Shown: in pieces, positions 10,911-19,860 of the stretch
How the letters are laid out: each line of letters begins with the position of its first letter
How positions within the stretch are numbered: position 1 is the stretch's first letter
Source: Ruminococcus flavefaciens
GTDB taxonomy: Bacteria > Bacillota > Clostridia > Oscillospirales > Ruminococcaceae
Direction: 5' to 3'
NCBI GenBank assembly: GCA_902777125.1
Contig: CACYSQ010000001.1
Span: forward strand, 124,001-188,000
Length of the DNA: 64,000 nt
Notes under the pieces: model-generated
Databases searched by the model: none
What the model was told of the DNA's origin: nothing
Seen by the model: the letters and a program-made list of their open reading frames with translations, nothing else
Made by a program: the position numbers and the translations under genes

Positions 10911-11996
10911 ATGAGCAGAGTTTACAATTTCAGCGCAGGTCCGGCAGTTCTCCCCGAGGAGGTCCTCAAGGAGTGTGCAGACGAAATGATGGATTACAAG
11001 GGCTGCGGAATGTCCGTTATGGAAATGTCCCACCGTTCCAAGGTCTACGATGAGATCATCAAGGAGGCTGAAAAGGATCTCCGCGATCTTATGAATATAC
11101 CCGACAACTACAAGGTAATCTTCGTTCAGGGCGGCGCTTCCCTCGTTTTCGCAGAGGTACCCATGAACCTCATGAAGAAGGGCAAGGCTGCTTACATAAT
11201 CACAGGTCAGTGGGCTAAGAAGGCTGCTCAGGAGGCTGAGAAGTACGGCGAGGTCGTAAGAGTTGCTTCCTCCGCTGACAAGACCTTCTCCTATATCCCG
11301 GATTGCTCCGACCTCGATATCCCCGAGGACGTTGACTACGTTTATATCTGCGAGAACAACACTATCTACGGCACAAAGTTCTGGGAGCTCCCCAACACAA
11401 AGGGTCATGAGCTCGTTGCTGACGTAAGCTCCTGCTTCCTCTCAGAGCCCGTTGACGTTACAAAGTACGGCGTTATCTACGGCGGCGTTCAGAAGAATGT
11501 AGGACCCTCCGGCGTTCAGATCATCATTGTCCGCGAAGACCTCATCGCTGACGGTCCCGCTCTTAAGATCACTCCTACAATGTGCGACTGGAAGATCCAG
11601 GCTGAGAACGAGTCACTCTACAATACTCCTCCCTGCTACGGCATCTACGTTTGCGGCAAGGTATTCAAGTGGATCAAGAAGATGGGCGGTCTCGAGGCTA
11701 TGAAGGCTCACAACGAGAAGAAGGCCAAGATCCTCTACGATTTCCTCGACCAGAGCAAGATGTTCAAGGGCACTGTTGAGAAGAAGGACCGCTCACTCAT
11801 GAACGTTCCCTTCGTTACAGGCAATGAGGAGCTCGACAAGAAGTTCGTTGCTGAGTCCAAGAAGGCTGGCTTCGAGAACCTCAAGGGCCACAGAACAGTC
11901 GGCGGTATGCGTGCTTCCATCTACAACGCTATGCCTATCGAGGGCGTTGAGAAGCTCGTTGCATTCATGAAGAAGTTCGAGGAAGAGAATTCCTGA
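10911..11996 (+). CDS. serC: Phosphoserine aminotransferase SerC
   Basis: PLP enzyme (361 residues) converting 3-phosphohydroxypyruvate plus glutamate to phosphoserine, the second step of serine synthesis. The start MSRVYNFSAGPAVLPEEVL is diagnostic. The PLP-binding Lys is in GGVQKNVGPSG (near residue 193), and the C-terminus has GGMRASIYNAMPIEGV. GGAGG lies 12 nt before ATG. It is followed after 49 nt by serA, so two pathway steps are co-transcribed. The third enzyme, phosphoserine phosphatase, is not in this window. Codon use is strongly biased towards GAG, AAG, CTC and GCT, as expected of a highly expressed gene. Confidence 0.98.
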   Translation: MSRVYNFSAGPAVLPEEVLKECADEMMDYKGCGMSVMEMSHRSKVYDEIIKEAEKDLRDLMNIPDNYKVIFVQGGASLVFAEVPMNLMKKGKAAYIITGQWAKKAAQEAEKYGEVVRVASSADKTFSYIPDCSDLDIPEDVDYVYICENNTIYGTKFWELPNTKGHELVADVSSCFLSEPVDVTKYGVIYGGVQKNVGPSGVQIIIVREDLIADGPALKITPTMCDWKIQAENESLYNTPPCYGIYVCGKVFKWIKKMGGLEAMKAHNEKKAKILYDFLDQSKMFKGTVEKKDRSLMNVPFVTGNEELDKKFVAESKKAGFENLKGHRTVGGMRASIYNAMPIEGVEKLVAFMKKFEEENS

Positions 11997-12045
11997 TCTT
12001 ACTTAATTTAATCTAATTTAATCTATTTGAAATGAGGTAATACCT

Positions 12046-13209
12046 ATGTATAAGATACAGACACTCAACAAGATATCTACGATCGGTACCGATATCTTCG
12101 ACAAGAGCAAGTACTCCGTTTCCGATAACCCCGAAAATCCGGACGCTATCATGGTACGTTCCGCCAAGATGCACGACATGACCTTCGGCGATAAGCTCGT
12201 TGCTATCGCCCGTGCCGGTGCAGGCGTAAACAATATCCCCGTTGACCGCTGCGCTCAGGAGGGTATCTGCGTTTTCAACACTCCCGGTGCTAACTCAAAC
12301 GCTGTTAAGGAGCTCGCAATCTGTGCTCTCCTCCTCGCTTCAAGAAAGATCGTTGAGGCTGCTGCATGGGCTGCTTCACTCAAGGGAACTCCCGATGCTC
12401 CCAAGACCGTTGAGGGCGGAAAGTCCAAGTTCGCAGGTCCTGAGATCGCAGGCAAGACCCTCGGTATCATCGGTCTCGGCGCTATCGGCGGCAAGATCGC
12501 TAACGCTGCTGAAGCTCTCGGCATGAAGGTAATCGGCTACGATCCCTTCCTTTCAGTTGCCGCTGCTCTCCACCTTGAGCCCTCCGTTAAGATCGTTACC
12601 GATATCAACGATATCTACAAGAACAGTGACTATATCACTATCCATATGCCCTACACTCCTCAGACCAAGAACACTATCGACGCTGAGCAGATCGCTATGA
12701 TGAAGGACGGCGTTCGTCTCATCAACCTCGCAAGAGGTGAGCTCATCAACAGCGAGGCTGTTGTTAAGGCTATCGCTGACGGCAAGGTTGCAAAGTACGT
12801 TACAGACTTCGCTGACGACGTTGTTCTCGGCGTTGACGACGTTATCGTTCTTCCGCACCTCGGCGCTTCCACACCCGAGAGCGAGGACAACTGTGCTGTT
12901 ATGGCTGCTCAGGAGCTCGTTGACTACATCGAGAACGGCAATATCAGAAACAGCGTAAATCTCCCGAATGCTTCAATGGAGGCTCAGGGCACTAAGATCT
13001 GCGTTATCCACAAGAACGTTCCCACAACTATCGCTTCTATCACTACTGTTGTCGGCAACGAGGGCATCAACATCGAGAACATGGTAAATGCGAGCAAGAA
13101 GGACTTCGCTTACACAATGCTCGACGTTATCGGCGATATCCCGGCTTCTGTCGAGGGCAAGATCAATGCTATCGACGGCGTTATCAGAGTAAGGATAATC
13201 AACAAGTAA
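12046..13209 (+). CDS. serA: D-3-phosphoglycerate dehydrogenase SerA
   Basis: NAD-dependent enzyme (387 residues) that oxidises 3-phosphoglycerate and commits carbon to serine. The substrate-binding loop ARAGAGVNNIPV, the nucleotide fold GIIGLGAIGGKIA, the catalytic Arg in NLARGELI and the His in LPHLGASTPESE are present. The C-terminal 65 residues (from about 320, KICVIHKNVPTTIASI) form an ACT domain that in relatives senses serine, so feedback inhibition is likely. The 49 nt gap after serC contains a duplicated ttaatctaattt stretch and GAGGT upstream of ATG. The operon ends in the terminator at 13259. Confidence 0.97.
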   Translation: MYKIQTLNKISTIGTDIFDKSKYSVSDNPENPDAIMVRSAKMHDMTFGDKLVAIARAGAGVNNIPVDRCAQEGICVFNTPGANSNAVKELAICALLLASRKIVEAAAWAASLKGTPDAPKTVEGGKSKFAGPEIAGKTLGIIGLGAIGGKIANAAEALGMKVIGYDPFLSVAAALHLEPSVKIVTDINDIYKNSDYITIHMPYTPQTKNTIDAEQIAMMKDGVRLINLARGELINSEAVVKAIADGKVAKYVTDFADDVVLGVDDVIVLPHLGASTPESEDNCAVMAAQELVDYIENGNIRNSVNLPNASMEAQGTKICVIHKNVPTTIASITTVVGNEGINIENMVNASKKDFAYTMLDVIGDIPASVEGKINAIDGVIRVRIINK

Positions 13210-13258
13210 GATCAAAGCTTACTGTTAAATGTGATACTTATATAATGGCATAAAAATT

Positions 13259-13290
13259 TCCGGAAGCTGAAAAGCTTCCGGATTTTTTTT
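13259..13290. terminator. Bidirectional terminator between serA and galK
   Basis: Stem tccggaagct / agcttccgga with a 4 nt loop, followed by eight T on the plus strand. On the minus strand the same stem is followed after a few bases by five T. It serves the convergent serA and galK genes. Confidence 0.9.
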
Positions 13291-13304
13291 ACGATTTTCA
13301 TACG

Positions 13305-14591
13305 TTATATTTCAAGCTCATATGCGCCGACTGGACGTATATTCAGCAGCCGGCAGCTTCCTGCGCCGAAAATCCGCTCCATTTCCGCACAGTGCTCCTC
13401 CGCAAGATAATTCGGCACGAATGAGAGAATGCTCCCGCCGAAGCCGCCGCCGTGTACCCGGACAGCGCCGTTTTCTCCGAGAAATCTCCGGCTCATCATA
13501 AGCGCGATAGAGAGTCCCTGCTTTCCGGGCTCGCCGCATGAGTAGATATTCTGCAAAAGCTCGCACGATGAAGCGCCGGACTCGTTCACAAGGCGGAAGA
13601 ACTCGATAGTGTCGCCGACCGAGAGAGCCTCCGCTTCAAGCTCGGCACGGCGGCTGTCCGCGAAGAAGTGTGCGGCACGGAGAACAGACCTGTCACCGCA
13701 GGATTTCCGCAGTTCAGGGAGCTTTTCGTAGAACTCCTCCTCGGAGCATTCCGCGAGATATTCCTTCCCGAGTGCAGCGGCAATGCTCTTCATCTCTGCG
13801 GCAACGGCTGAGTATTCCTGAGCGGCTGCGGAGTGGTCCTCGCCTGTATCGGTGATGCAGAGGGAATAGCCGGCATCGGCAAAATCAAAGGATATACGGT
13901 CGATCGAGGGCTCATCGGGAGCTGAGAAGTCCACCGAGACAAAGCCGCCGGAAGCACTAACGGTCTGATCCATGAGACCGCTCGCCTTGCCGTAGTAGAC
14001 GTTCTCGGCACGGCGGCATATCCGGGCAAGCTCGAACGGCGAGGACTTCCCCTCATTGAACAGGCGGTCGATGATATAAGCGATAAGCACCTCGAATGCC
14101 GCCGAGGAGGAAAGTCCGCTTCCTGCCGCGATATCGGAGGAAATGTACGCATCGAAGCCGCCGGCCTCAACGCCTGCCTCGGCAAATCCGGCGGCGATAC
14201 CTCTCACAAGGGCAGCGGAGGTGTTCACCTCGCCGCTTCGCATATCAGTGTCGCCGAGGTCGATCACGATATCAGGGAAGCCCTCGGAGGTGATGTGAAT
14301 TTTCCCGTTTTCAGCGGGCGAAACGACCGCTATCGCATCAGTCCCGACTGCCGCCTCGAGTACACGGCCGTGCTGATGGTCAGTGTGGTTGCCGCCTATC
14401 TCTATCCTGCCGGGCGCGGAAAATACGCGGATATCGCCGCAGGTAGGGTGCAGGCGTGAGAAGTTCTCGGCGGCGCTGAGGTACCTTGCCCTCTGCCGGA
14501 GAACAGCTCTGTCGGAAGCGCCGCAGAGCATTCCGAGCTTGCCGTCGAGGCTTCCGGAGGTTATCGCGTTCACAAATTCATTCAGGTTCAT
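13305..14591 (-). CDS. galK: Galactokinase
   Basis: GHMP kinase (428 residues) phosphorylating galactose at C1, the entry step of the Leloir pathway. Motif 1 is GRIEIGGNHTDHQHG, the clostridial variant of the GEHTDY substrate loop. Motif 2 is GSGLSSSAAFEVL, the ATP-binding GLSSSA loop. Motif 3 is VHGGGFGGSIL near the C-terminus. The frame opens at 14627, but ATG 14591 is preceded by AAAGGAG and is taken as the start. It is transcribed away from the GH130 phosphorylase gene, sharing an AT-rich divergent region. Galactose would come from host glycans or galactomannan side chains, consistent with the neighbouring mannoside phosphorylase; that link is an inference. Confidence 0.95.
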   Translation of the reverse strand: MNLNEFVNAITSGSLDGKLGMLCGASDRAVLRQRARYLSAAENFSRLHPTCGDIRVFSAPGRIEIGGNHTDHQHGRVLEAAVGTDAIAVVSPAENGKIHITSEGFPDIVIDLGDTDMRSGEVNTSAALVRGIAAGFAEAGVEAGGFDAYISSDIAAGSGLSSSAAFEVLIAYIIDRLFNEGKSSPFELARICRRAENVYYGKASGLMDQTVSASGGFVSVDFSAPDEPSIDRISFDFADAGYSLCITDTGEDHSAAAQEYSAVAAEMKSIAAALGKEYLAECSEEEFYEKLPELRKSCGDRSVLRAAHFFADSRRAELEAEALSVGDTIEFFRLVNESGASSCELLQNIYSCGEPGKQGLSIALMMSRRFLGENGAVRVHGGGFGGSILSFVPNYLAEEHCAEMERIFGAGSCRLLNIRPVGAYELEI

Positions 14592-14692
14592 ATTAAGCTC
14601 CTTTCTTTCAGCGCAATGTTGGTCCATTGGTACAAAAACAATGGCTGCCGTCAGTGCAATATGCCGAAATTAAAGATATGTTTAATTAGCGG

Positions 14693-14721
14693 TTGACATT
14701 ATTTAATAAATCAGTTATACT
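14693..14721 (+). promoter_or_regulatory. Promoter of the GH130 gene
   Basis: TTGACA (14693-14698), 17 nt, TATACT (14716-14721). Confidence 0.8.
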
Positions 14722-14741
14722 TAATTTAGTAATAAATGCGG

Positions 14742-14762
14742 CTTAAATTAATATAATTTAAG
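14742..14762. promoter_or_regulatory. Perfect 21 bp palindrome, candidate operator
   Basis: Half-site cttaaatta, centre ata, then the exact reverse complement. It lies between the -10 box and the ribosome binding site (AGGAAGG, 14764-14770) of the GH130 gene. Its position suits a repressor site or a leader hairpin that would hide the start region. Confidence 0.5.
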
Positions 14763-14779
14763 CAGGAAGGAAGTACATC

Positions 14780-15799
14780 ATGTCGAACATCAGGATCATC
14801 GGCGAACCGCTCAGCAATATCCCGTGGCAGGATAAGCCGTCCGGCTGTACTGCTCCGGTCTGGAGATTCAGCGGCAACCCCATTATCAACAGGAACCCTC
14901 TCCCGGACGTCGCAAGGATCTTCAACAGCGCCGTCATGCCCTACGGCGAGGGCTTCATCGGTGTTTTCCGCGGCGAGAGGAGGGACGGTATACCGCACAT
15001 CTACCTCGGAAGGAGCCGCGATGCGCTGAACTGGGAGTTTGACCCGGAACGCATACCGTTCACCAATGCGGAGGGTGAGCCTTTCATGCCGCTTTACGCC
15101 TACGATCCGCGTCTCGTGAAGATAGATGATACCTACTACATAATGTGGTGTCAGGATGCCTATGGACCGACTATCGGTATTGCCGCGACCAAGGATTTCC
15201 GCACCTTTACAAGGCTGGAGAACCCCTTTCTGCCCTACAACCGCAATGCTGTTCTGTTCCCGCGGAAAATAAACGGTAACTATGTCATGCTCTCGCGTCC
15301 CTGCGATAACGGTCACACCGCATTCGGCGATATTTTCCTCACCGAGAGCCGCGATATGGAGTTCTGGGGACATCACCGCCATGTCATGGGCAGGAGCAAT
15401 AACTGGTGGGAAAACCTCAAGATAGGCGGCGGTGCGGCACCTATCGAGACCGACAAGGGCTGGCTGATCTTCTACCACGGCGTAGTCAACACCTGCAACG
15501 GCTATGTTTACAGCATCGGCGCTGCGGTACTCGATATAAACGAGCCGTCGAGAGTTCTCCACCGCTGCAAGAACTATCTCCTTGCGCCGGAGGAATGGTA
15601 CGAGGAACGCGGCTTCGTGCCGAATGTATGCTTCCCTTGCGCTGCCCTGACCGATGCTGAGACCGGCAGGATAGCGATATACTACGGCTGTGCGGACAGC
15701 TACGTCGGCGTTGCCTTCACCACAGTTCAGGAGGTCTGGGACTATATCCTGAAATATGACAATGTCTGCGATGAGGATACCGAGCTCGGCATAAGGTGA
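14780..15799 (+). CDS. GH130 beta-1,4-mannoside phosphorylase
   Basis: Glycoside phosphorylase (339 residues) of family GH130, predicted to cleave beta-1,4-mannooligosaccharides or mannosyl-glucose with phosphate and release mannose 1-phosphate in the cytoplasm. A five-bladed beta-propeller is suggested by repeated short motifs. Family marks are the NSAVMPYGEGFIGVFRGE segment, YAYDPRLVKIDDTYYIMWC with the catalytic-region Asp, NAVLFPRKINGNYVMLSRP, and IGGGAAPIETDKGWLIFYHG. No signal peptide. The length suits subfamily GH130_2, to which R. albus RaMP2 belongs, but the exact specificity is an inference. It is convergent with the L,D-transpeptidase frame, with one base between the two stop codons. 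Confidence 0.88.
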   Translation: MSNIRIIGEPLSNIPWQDKPSGCTAPVWRFSGNPIINRNPLPDVARIFNSAVMPYGEGFIGVFRGERRDGIPHIYLGRSRDALNWEFDPERIPFTNAEGEPFMPLYAYDPRLVKIDDTYYIMWCQDAYGPTIGIAATKDFRTFTRLENPFLPYNRNAVLFPRKINGNYVMLSRPCDNGHTAFGDIFLTESRDMEFWGHHRHVMGRSNNWWENLKIGGGAAPIETDKGWLIFYHGVVNTCNGYVYSIGAAVLDINEPSRVLHRCKNYLLAPEEWYEERGFVPNVCFPCAALTDAETGRIAIYYGCADSYVGVAFTTVQEVWDYILKYDNVCDEDTELGIR

Positions 15800-15800
15800 G

Positions 15801-16367
15801 CTATGAGATAACTATTACCGGTGAGAGCTGCGGATCGAGCCTTTTCATGATATTGAGCATATCGTCTTCGGGGACAGCCACGCAGCCGGCTGTGTAAGCT
15901 CCGGTCATGCAGTGCAGGAATATTGCCGAGCCTTTGTACGGGATAACCGGCGACATATTGTAGTCTATCACAACGCTGTATTTGTAAGCCTGCGGATAGT
16001 CTGCAAGGTGCTCAGCGCTTTTCCAGCTTATGATGCTGCTTTCTACCCATTGATTGTACAGCGGCGATTCAGGATCATCTATCCAGTAGCAGCTGTTGTT
16101 TATTTGACGGTATTCAATATTGAGACCGTCCAGCTTTTCAGTACCGAATGCAAATCCGAGATTATAGCAGCCGCGGGGAGTACAGAGATCGCCCTCGCGG
16201 ATTTTTTCTGATACTCCGTTTTTCCCGACGGTTCCCTCTGCTCTGAGGACACAGCTCCACCATGCTCCGAATTTTTCATACATTTCGACAATGCACGATG
16301 AGCCGGAGGAGGAGACCGTTATGACCTGTTTTGATCGGCCTATAACGCTCTTGTCATAGCCGTTCAC
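15801..16367 (-). pseudogene. YkuD-type L,D-transpeptidase domain, separated from its N-terminal part by an in-frame TGA
   Basis: Catalytic domain for 3-3 peptidoglycan cross-linking or a related envelope transfer. The C-terminal part holds the YkuD-like His/Cys pair in IFLHCMTGAYTAGCVAVPE (near residues 147-165). Read alone it starts at GTG 16367 with no signal peptide, no membrane helix and no Shine-Dalgarno. The 8 codons between this GTG and the upstream stop (16392-16394, TGA) are open in the same frame and encode SDPDGYLS, so the frame continues directly from the membrane-anchored gene at 16392-17381. One substitution or readthrough of the TGA would give a single 526-residue membrane-anchored L,D-transpeptidase. 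A recent nonsense mutation, a sequencing error or recoding are all possible. Confidence 0.7.
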
Positions 16368-16391
16368 AGAAAGATAACCGTCGGGGTCACT

Positions 16392-17381
16392 TCAATAGAA
16401 GGTTATGTGCGCCTCATCGAGCCAGCCGTAATAATCGCCGTCATCGGTATCGTAAAGCTCATACCATGTAACGCCGTTTTTTATGTAATAGTTCACGGCT
16501 GTAACGTGCCATTTATCCATAAGGTCATGTCTTACGCAAGCCATCTGACCGCCGTCGATGATGAATGACTTGGCATAGCCGTTGATAGGACCGCCGGTCG
16601 GAACATTTATCTGACCGTACTTGGTGCATTTTGTGATAACGCCCTCCTGCGAGCCGGGCTGTATCGGGTCATAGAGCACTGTAACGGTTTTTCCGGCAGC
16701 ACCGTCGCTGTTGTAGGGGGTGATGTTTACCCTGAAGCCTACGCCGACGGAGGCGGATTCAAGAGCGATCCTTGCATTGCTCGTTGTACCGGTAGTTTTC
16801 AGGTTGTAGTTCCAGTCCGGAGCATAGGCTGAGAATACCTCATAGTAGTAGGAGGCAAAGTTTCCGCTGACATTGAGATACCATGTTGAGCCCTGCTGCG
16901 GATAATCGCTGACTTTTTCTATCTCTGCCGTTATTTCGGGGAGGGGGAGAGTGGGCTTCTGAGTTGTTTCGGTAGTCTGTACGGCAGTTGTCGAGGTCGT
17001 TGTTGTTGTAGTTTTTTCGGCAGTTGTAACAGCTTCCGTCTCTTCTATGGGTTCGTCTTCGGTCGTCTCAGTTGTTGAGACCGGGGCAGTGTCGTCACCG
17101 TTCTTATTCATCTTCTTGATAAAGATGAAGCCGAGAAAGCTTATCACAGCCAGCAGAACAGCTATGATAACGGTAAGAATGAAGCCCTTTCCGGAGCCGC
17201 CGTTCCCGCCGCTGTTGGGGGCGTTATATGAAGGAATATCGGGCGGAACGGGCTGAAAATACTGATTATCCGGCATATTTCCGGCATTTTTCAGTCCCCT
17301 CTGCTCAGGGAGCTCCTGACCGTTCTGCGGCTGCTGCAACTGCCATTGCGGATCATTGTTAGGATCATAGCGATCGTTCAT
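16392..17381 (-). CDS. Membrane-anchored protein with Thr-rich stalk and SH3-like C-terminus
   Basis: Protein of 329 residues. A Gln/Pro/Asn-rich cytoplasmic N-terminus (1-67) is followed by one membrane helix (about 68-90, GFILTVIIAVLLAVISFLGF) and a Thr/Glu-rich stalk (about 97-145). A beta-rich region follows, ending in an SH3b-like segment around YAKSFIIDGGQMACVRHDL and WYELYDTDDGDYYGWLDEAHI. Such a segment is typical of wall-binding modules placed before catalytic domains. It probably forms the N-terminal part of the L,D-transpeptidase that continues in the same frame after TGA 16392-16394. ATG 17381 follows a GAGGTG ribosome binding site, and the GH31 stop codon lies 4 nt upstream, so the two are co-transcribed. 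Confidence 0.72.
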   Translation of the reverse strand: MNDRYDPNNDPQWQLQQPQNGQELPEQRGLKNAGNMPDNQYFQPVPPDIPSYNAPNSGGNGGSGKGFILTVIIAVLLAVISFLGFIFIKKMNKNGDDTAPVSTTETTEDEPIEETEAVTTAEKTTTTTTSTTAVQTTETTQKPTLPLPEITAEIEKVSDYPQQGSTWYLNVSGNFASYYYEVFSAYAPDWNYNLKTTGTTSNARIALESASVGVGFRVNITPYNSDGAAGKTVTVLYDPIQPGSQEGVITKCTKYGQINVPTGGPINGYAKSFIIDGGQMACVRHDLMDKWHVTAVNYYIKNGVTWYELYDTDDGDYYGWLDEAHITFY

Positions 17382-17385
17382 GATA

Positions 17386-19698
17386 TCACCTCTTTTTTAT
17401 TGTGAGACCCTGCGGGCTTTCCACCGTATATGGCTTATCAGAGCCTTCAACGGTCACGGTCAGCTCGTCCCCGGAGCGGACAGCCCTTATCGAGGCTGCA
17501 AGCCTGCCGTTTACGTCATAGACCTCCGCTTCGGCAGTAACGCCGTCCTCGATGCCGTATACCGTGATACGCATATTGTCCGTGTAGTCGTACTCCGTGC
17601 GGTCATTGCAGCCGCCGTAAACGATAATGGAATCGGGCTTTGCGTAAAGCGGCAGACCGTAGTAGTCGTAGCTGCGAGTGTACCAGCTGCCGCCGGGAAG
17701 CTGCTCACCGGTCTGGATATCAGTCCATGTGCCGCCTGCCGGGAGGTAGAACTCGCACACGCCGTCCTCGCTGAAAACCGGCGCGACAAGGAGACTTCCG
17801 CCGAGCATATACTGTGTATCAACGGTAAGCGCTGAACGGTCGCTGCCGAAATCCATTGCCATCGCCCTCATCATAGGAATGCCGGTTTTGTGCGTAAATA
17901 CGGCGTTTGCGTAAAGGTAGGGCATGAGTGAGCATTTGAGCTTTACGAAGTGCCTTGCAACATCGCAGCTCTCATCGTCAAAGCTCCACGGAACACGGTA
18001 GGAGCTGCTCCCGTGGTAGCGCGAATGCGTGGACAGCAGTCCGAACGCCGTCCAGCGCTTGTAGAGGTCGGGAGTACCGGTCGCCTCAAAGCCGGATATA
18101 TCGTGGGAAAAGAACCCGAAGCCGGACATACACAGCGAAAGTCCGCCGCGAAGCGTCTCCAGCATGGAGGGATAGTCCGAGAAGCAGTCGCCGCCCCAAT
18201 GCACCGGGAACTGCTGGCAGCCGGCGGTCGCGGAACGTGCGAACAGACAGACATCGCCCTCGCCGCGGACGTCCTTCAGAGCGTCCCAAACCGTCTTGTT
18301 GTAAAGGTAGGAGTAGAAATTGTGCATACGGAAAGGGTCGGAGCCGTCATGCCATACGACGTCCGTAGGTATGCGTTCGCCGAAATCCGTCTTTACAGCG
18401 TCAACTCCGAGGGCAGCAAGCTCCTGTATCCTGTCGGCGAACCATTTCCGTGCGCCGGGATCAGTGAAGTCGATCATCGCAAGTCCCGGCTGCCACATAT
18501 CGGTCTGAAATACCGAGCCGTCCCTGTTTTTGAGGAGGAAGCCCTTTTCCATTAGATCCCGGAAGCACGAGGCTCTCTGCCCGACATAGGGGTTTACCCA
18601 CACGCATATGCGGAGTCCCTTTTGCTTGAGACGGGCTATCATCGCGGCAGGATCGGGGAACATACGCCTGTCCCACTCGAAGCCGCACCACTCGAACTCC
18701 CTCATCCAGAAGCAGTCGAAGTGGAAAACGCTCAGCGGAATGTCCCGCTGTTCCATGCCCTCGATGAACGAGGTCACGGTCGCCTCATCGTAATCGGTTA
18801 TGAACGAGGTCGAGAGCCACAGTCCGAAGGTATAAGCCGGCGGAAGTGCAGGCTTGCCGGTGAGGTCAGTGTAGCGGCTGACGACCTCGGAGATGCTGCT
18901 GCCGCCGAAGATGAAATACTCGAGCTTTTCGCCCTGGACCGAGAAAGCGGTCTTGGAAACGTTCTCGCTTGCGACCTCGAATGAAACGAGCTCCGGCTGG
19001 TTGACGAAAACGCCGTAGTTACGCGAGGAAACGAAGAACGGCACCGACTTGTAGCTCTGCTCAGTGCAGGTGCCGCCGTCGCTGTTCCAGATGTCAGCGG
19101 TCTGACCGTTCTTGACAAAGGGCGTGAACTTCTCGCCAAAGCCGTAGATGTATTCACCGGGCGAAATATTGAGCATTTCGCGCAGGTAGGTGTTTCCGCT
19201 GCCGTCCGCAGGGGAGAAGAAGTGCCGGAGGGACTTCTCCGCGGAGAGTTTTTCCCTTGCCCAGTCCTCCACGGTAATGAGCGAGAGCGAACGCAGCTCG
19301 GACTTGGTGAGGAGCTTGTCCCCGAAAAAGTAGGAGATGTCCCATTTGCCGCCCTGAGAGCCTATCCTCACGGACGTATCGCCTGATATGAGCTCAAAGC
19401 CGCCGTTCACAGGGGTTATCATCGGCTTGAAGTCCGCGTCCTCATAGAGAGGGAAGGACGGGGACTTCGCAGGAACGCCGGAAAAGTGCTCTATCGTGAC
19501 CTTTATGCTGTTTCTGAGGGTTGAGGTGAAGCGGACTGTGAAAAGTGGTCCGCCGAGGGTCATGCCTCTGTTCTTGATCCAGTGAGCCGCAGCAAAGACC
19601 GTAACGGAACGTTCGTCCGCCTCCATGCCGCAGATCTGCGTCGCATGGAAGACGATACAGCCGGGCTTTTCCATCCAGAAGCCGTCGGAAATCTTCAT
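17386..19698 (-). CDS. yicI: GH31 alpha-xylosidase
   Basis: Cytoplasmic glycosidase (770 residues) releasing alpha-linked xylose from xyloglucan fragments or isoprimeverose. The nucleophile Asp lies in DAVKTDFGERIPTDV, identical in pattern to E. coli YicI, and the acid/base Asp in HWGGDCFSDYPSM. FHFDCFWMREFEWCGFEWD is the substrate-binding region that distinguishes alpha-xylosidases from alpha-glucosidases in this family. A C-terminal beta domain (about 640-770) completes the fold. No signal peptide. It has its own promoter, divergent from the DUF1292 gene, and is followed by the membrane protein gene after 4 nt. It fits the hemicellulose theme of the window. Confidence 0.94.
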   Translation of the reverse strand: MKISDGFWMEKPGCIVFHATQICGMEADERSVTVFAAAHWIKNRGMTLGGPLFTVRFTSTLRNSIKVTIEHFSGVPAKSPSFPLYEDADFKPMITPVNGGFELISGDTSVRIGSQGGKWDISYFFGDKLLTKSELRSLSLITVEDWAREKLSAEKSLRHFFSPADGSGNTYLREMLNISPGEYIYGFGEKFTPFVKNGQTADIWNSDGGTCTEQSYKSVPFFVSSRNYGVFVNQPELVSFEVASENVSKTAFSVQGEKLEYFIFGGSSISEVVSRYTDLTGKPALPPAYTFGLWLSTSFITDYDEATVTSFIEGMEQRDIPLSVFHFDCFWMREFEWCGFEWDRRMFPDPAAMIARLKQKGLRICVWVNPYVGQRASCFRDLMEKGFLLKNRDGSVFQTDMWQPGLAMIDFTDPGARKWFADRIQELAALGVDAVKTDFGERIPTDVVWHDGSDPFRMHNFYSYLYNKTVWDALKDVRGEGDVCLFARSATAGCQQFPVHWGGDCFSDYPSMLETLRGGLSLCMSGFGFFSHDISGFEATGTPDLYKRWTAFGLLSTHSRYHGSSSYRVPWSFDDESCDVARHFVKLKCSLMPYLYANAVFTHKTGIPMMRAMAMDFGSDRSALTVDTQYMLGGSLLVAPVFSEDGVCEFYLPAGGTWTDIQTGEQLPGGSWYTRSYDYYGLPLYAKPDSIIVYGGCNDRTEYDYTDNMRITVYGIEDGVTAEAEVYDVNGRLAASIRAVRSGDELTVTVEGSDKPYTVESPQGLTIKKR

Positions 19699-19740
19699 AG
19701 CCTTTCTCCTTTCAGAGATCTGTGCCTGTATTTTACTTCT

Positions 19741-19769
19741 ATTATAACAGATATTTACTTAAAAAGCAA
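19741..19769 (-). promoter_or_regulatory. Promoter of the GH31 gene
   Basis: Minus-strand TTGCTT (19764-19769), 17 nt, TATAAT (19741-19746). Confidence 0.65.
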
Positions 19770-19803
19770 GCAGTTGGAGCAGGAGAAGGTTTTTGCGTAA
19801 CGC

Positions 19804-19832
19804 TTGACAATCCCTCGGATATGTGTTACAAT
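19804..19832 (+). promoter_or_regulatory. Promoter of the DUF1292 gene
   Basis: TTGACA (19804-19809), 17 nt, TACAAT (19827-19832), 28 nt before the start codon. Confidence 0.8.
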
Positions 19833-19860
19833 AAAGCATAATATATTTGGAGGTAACGCT

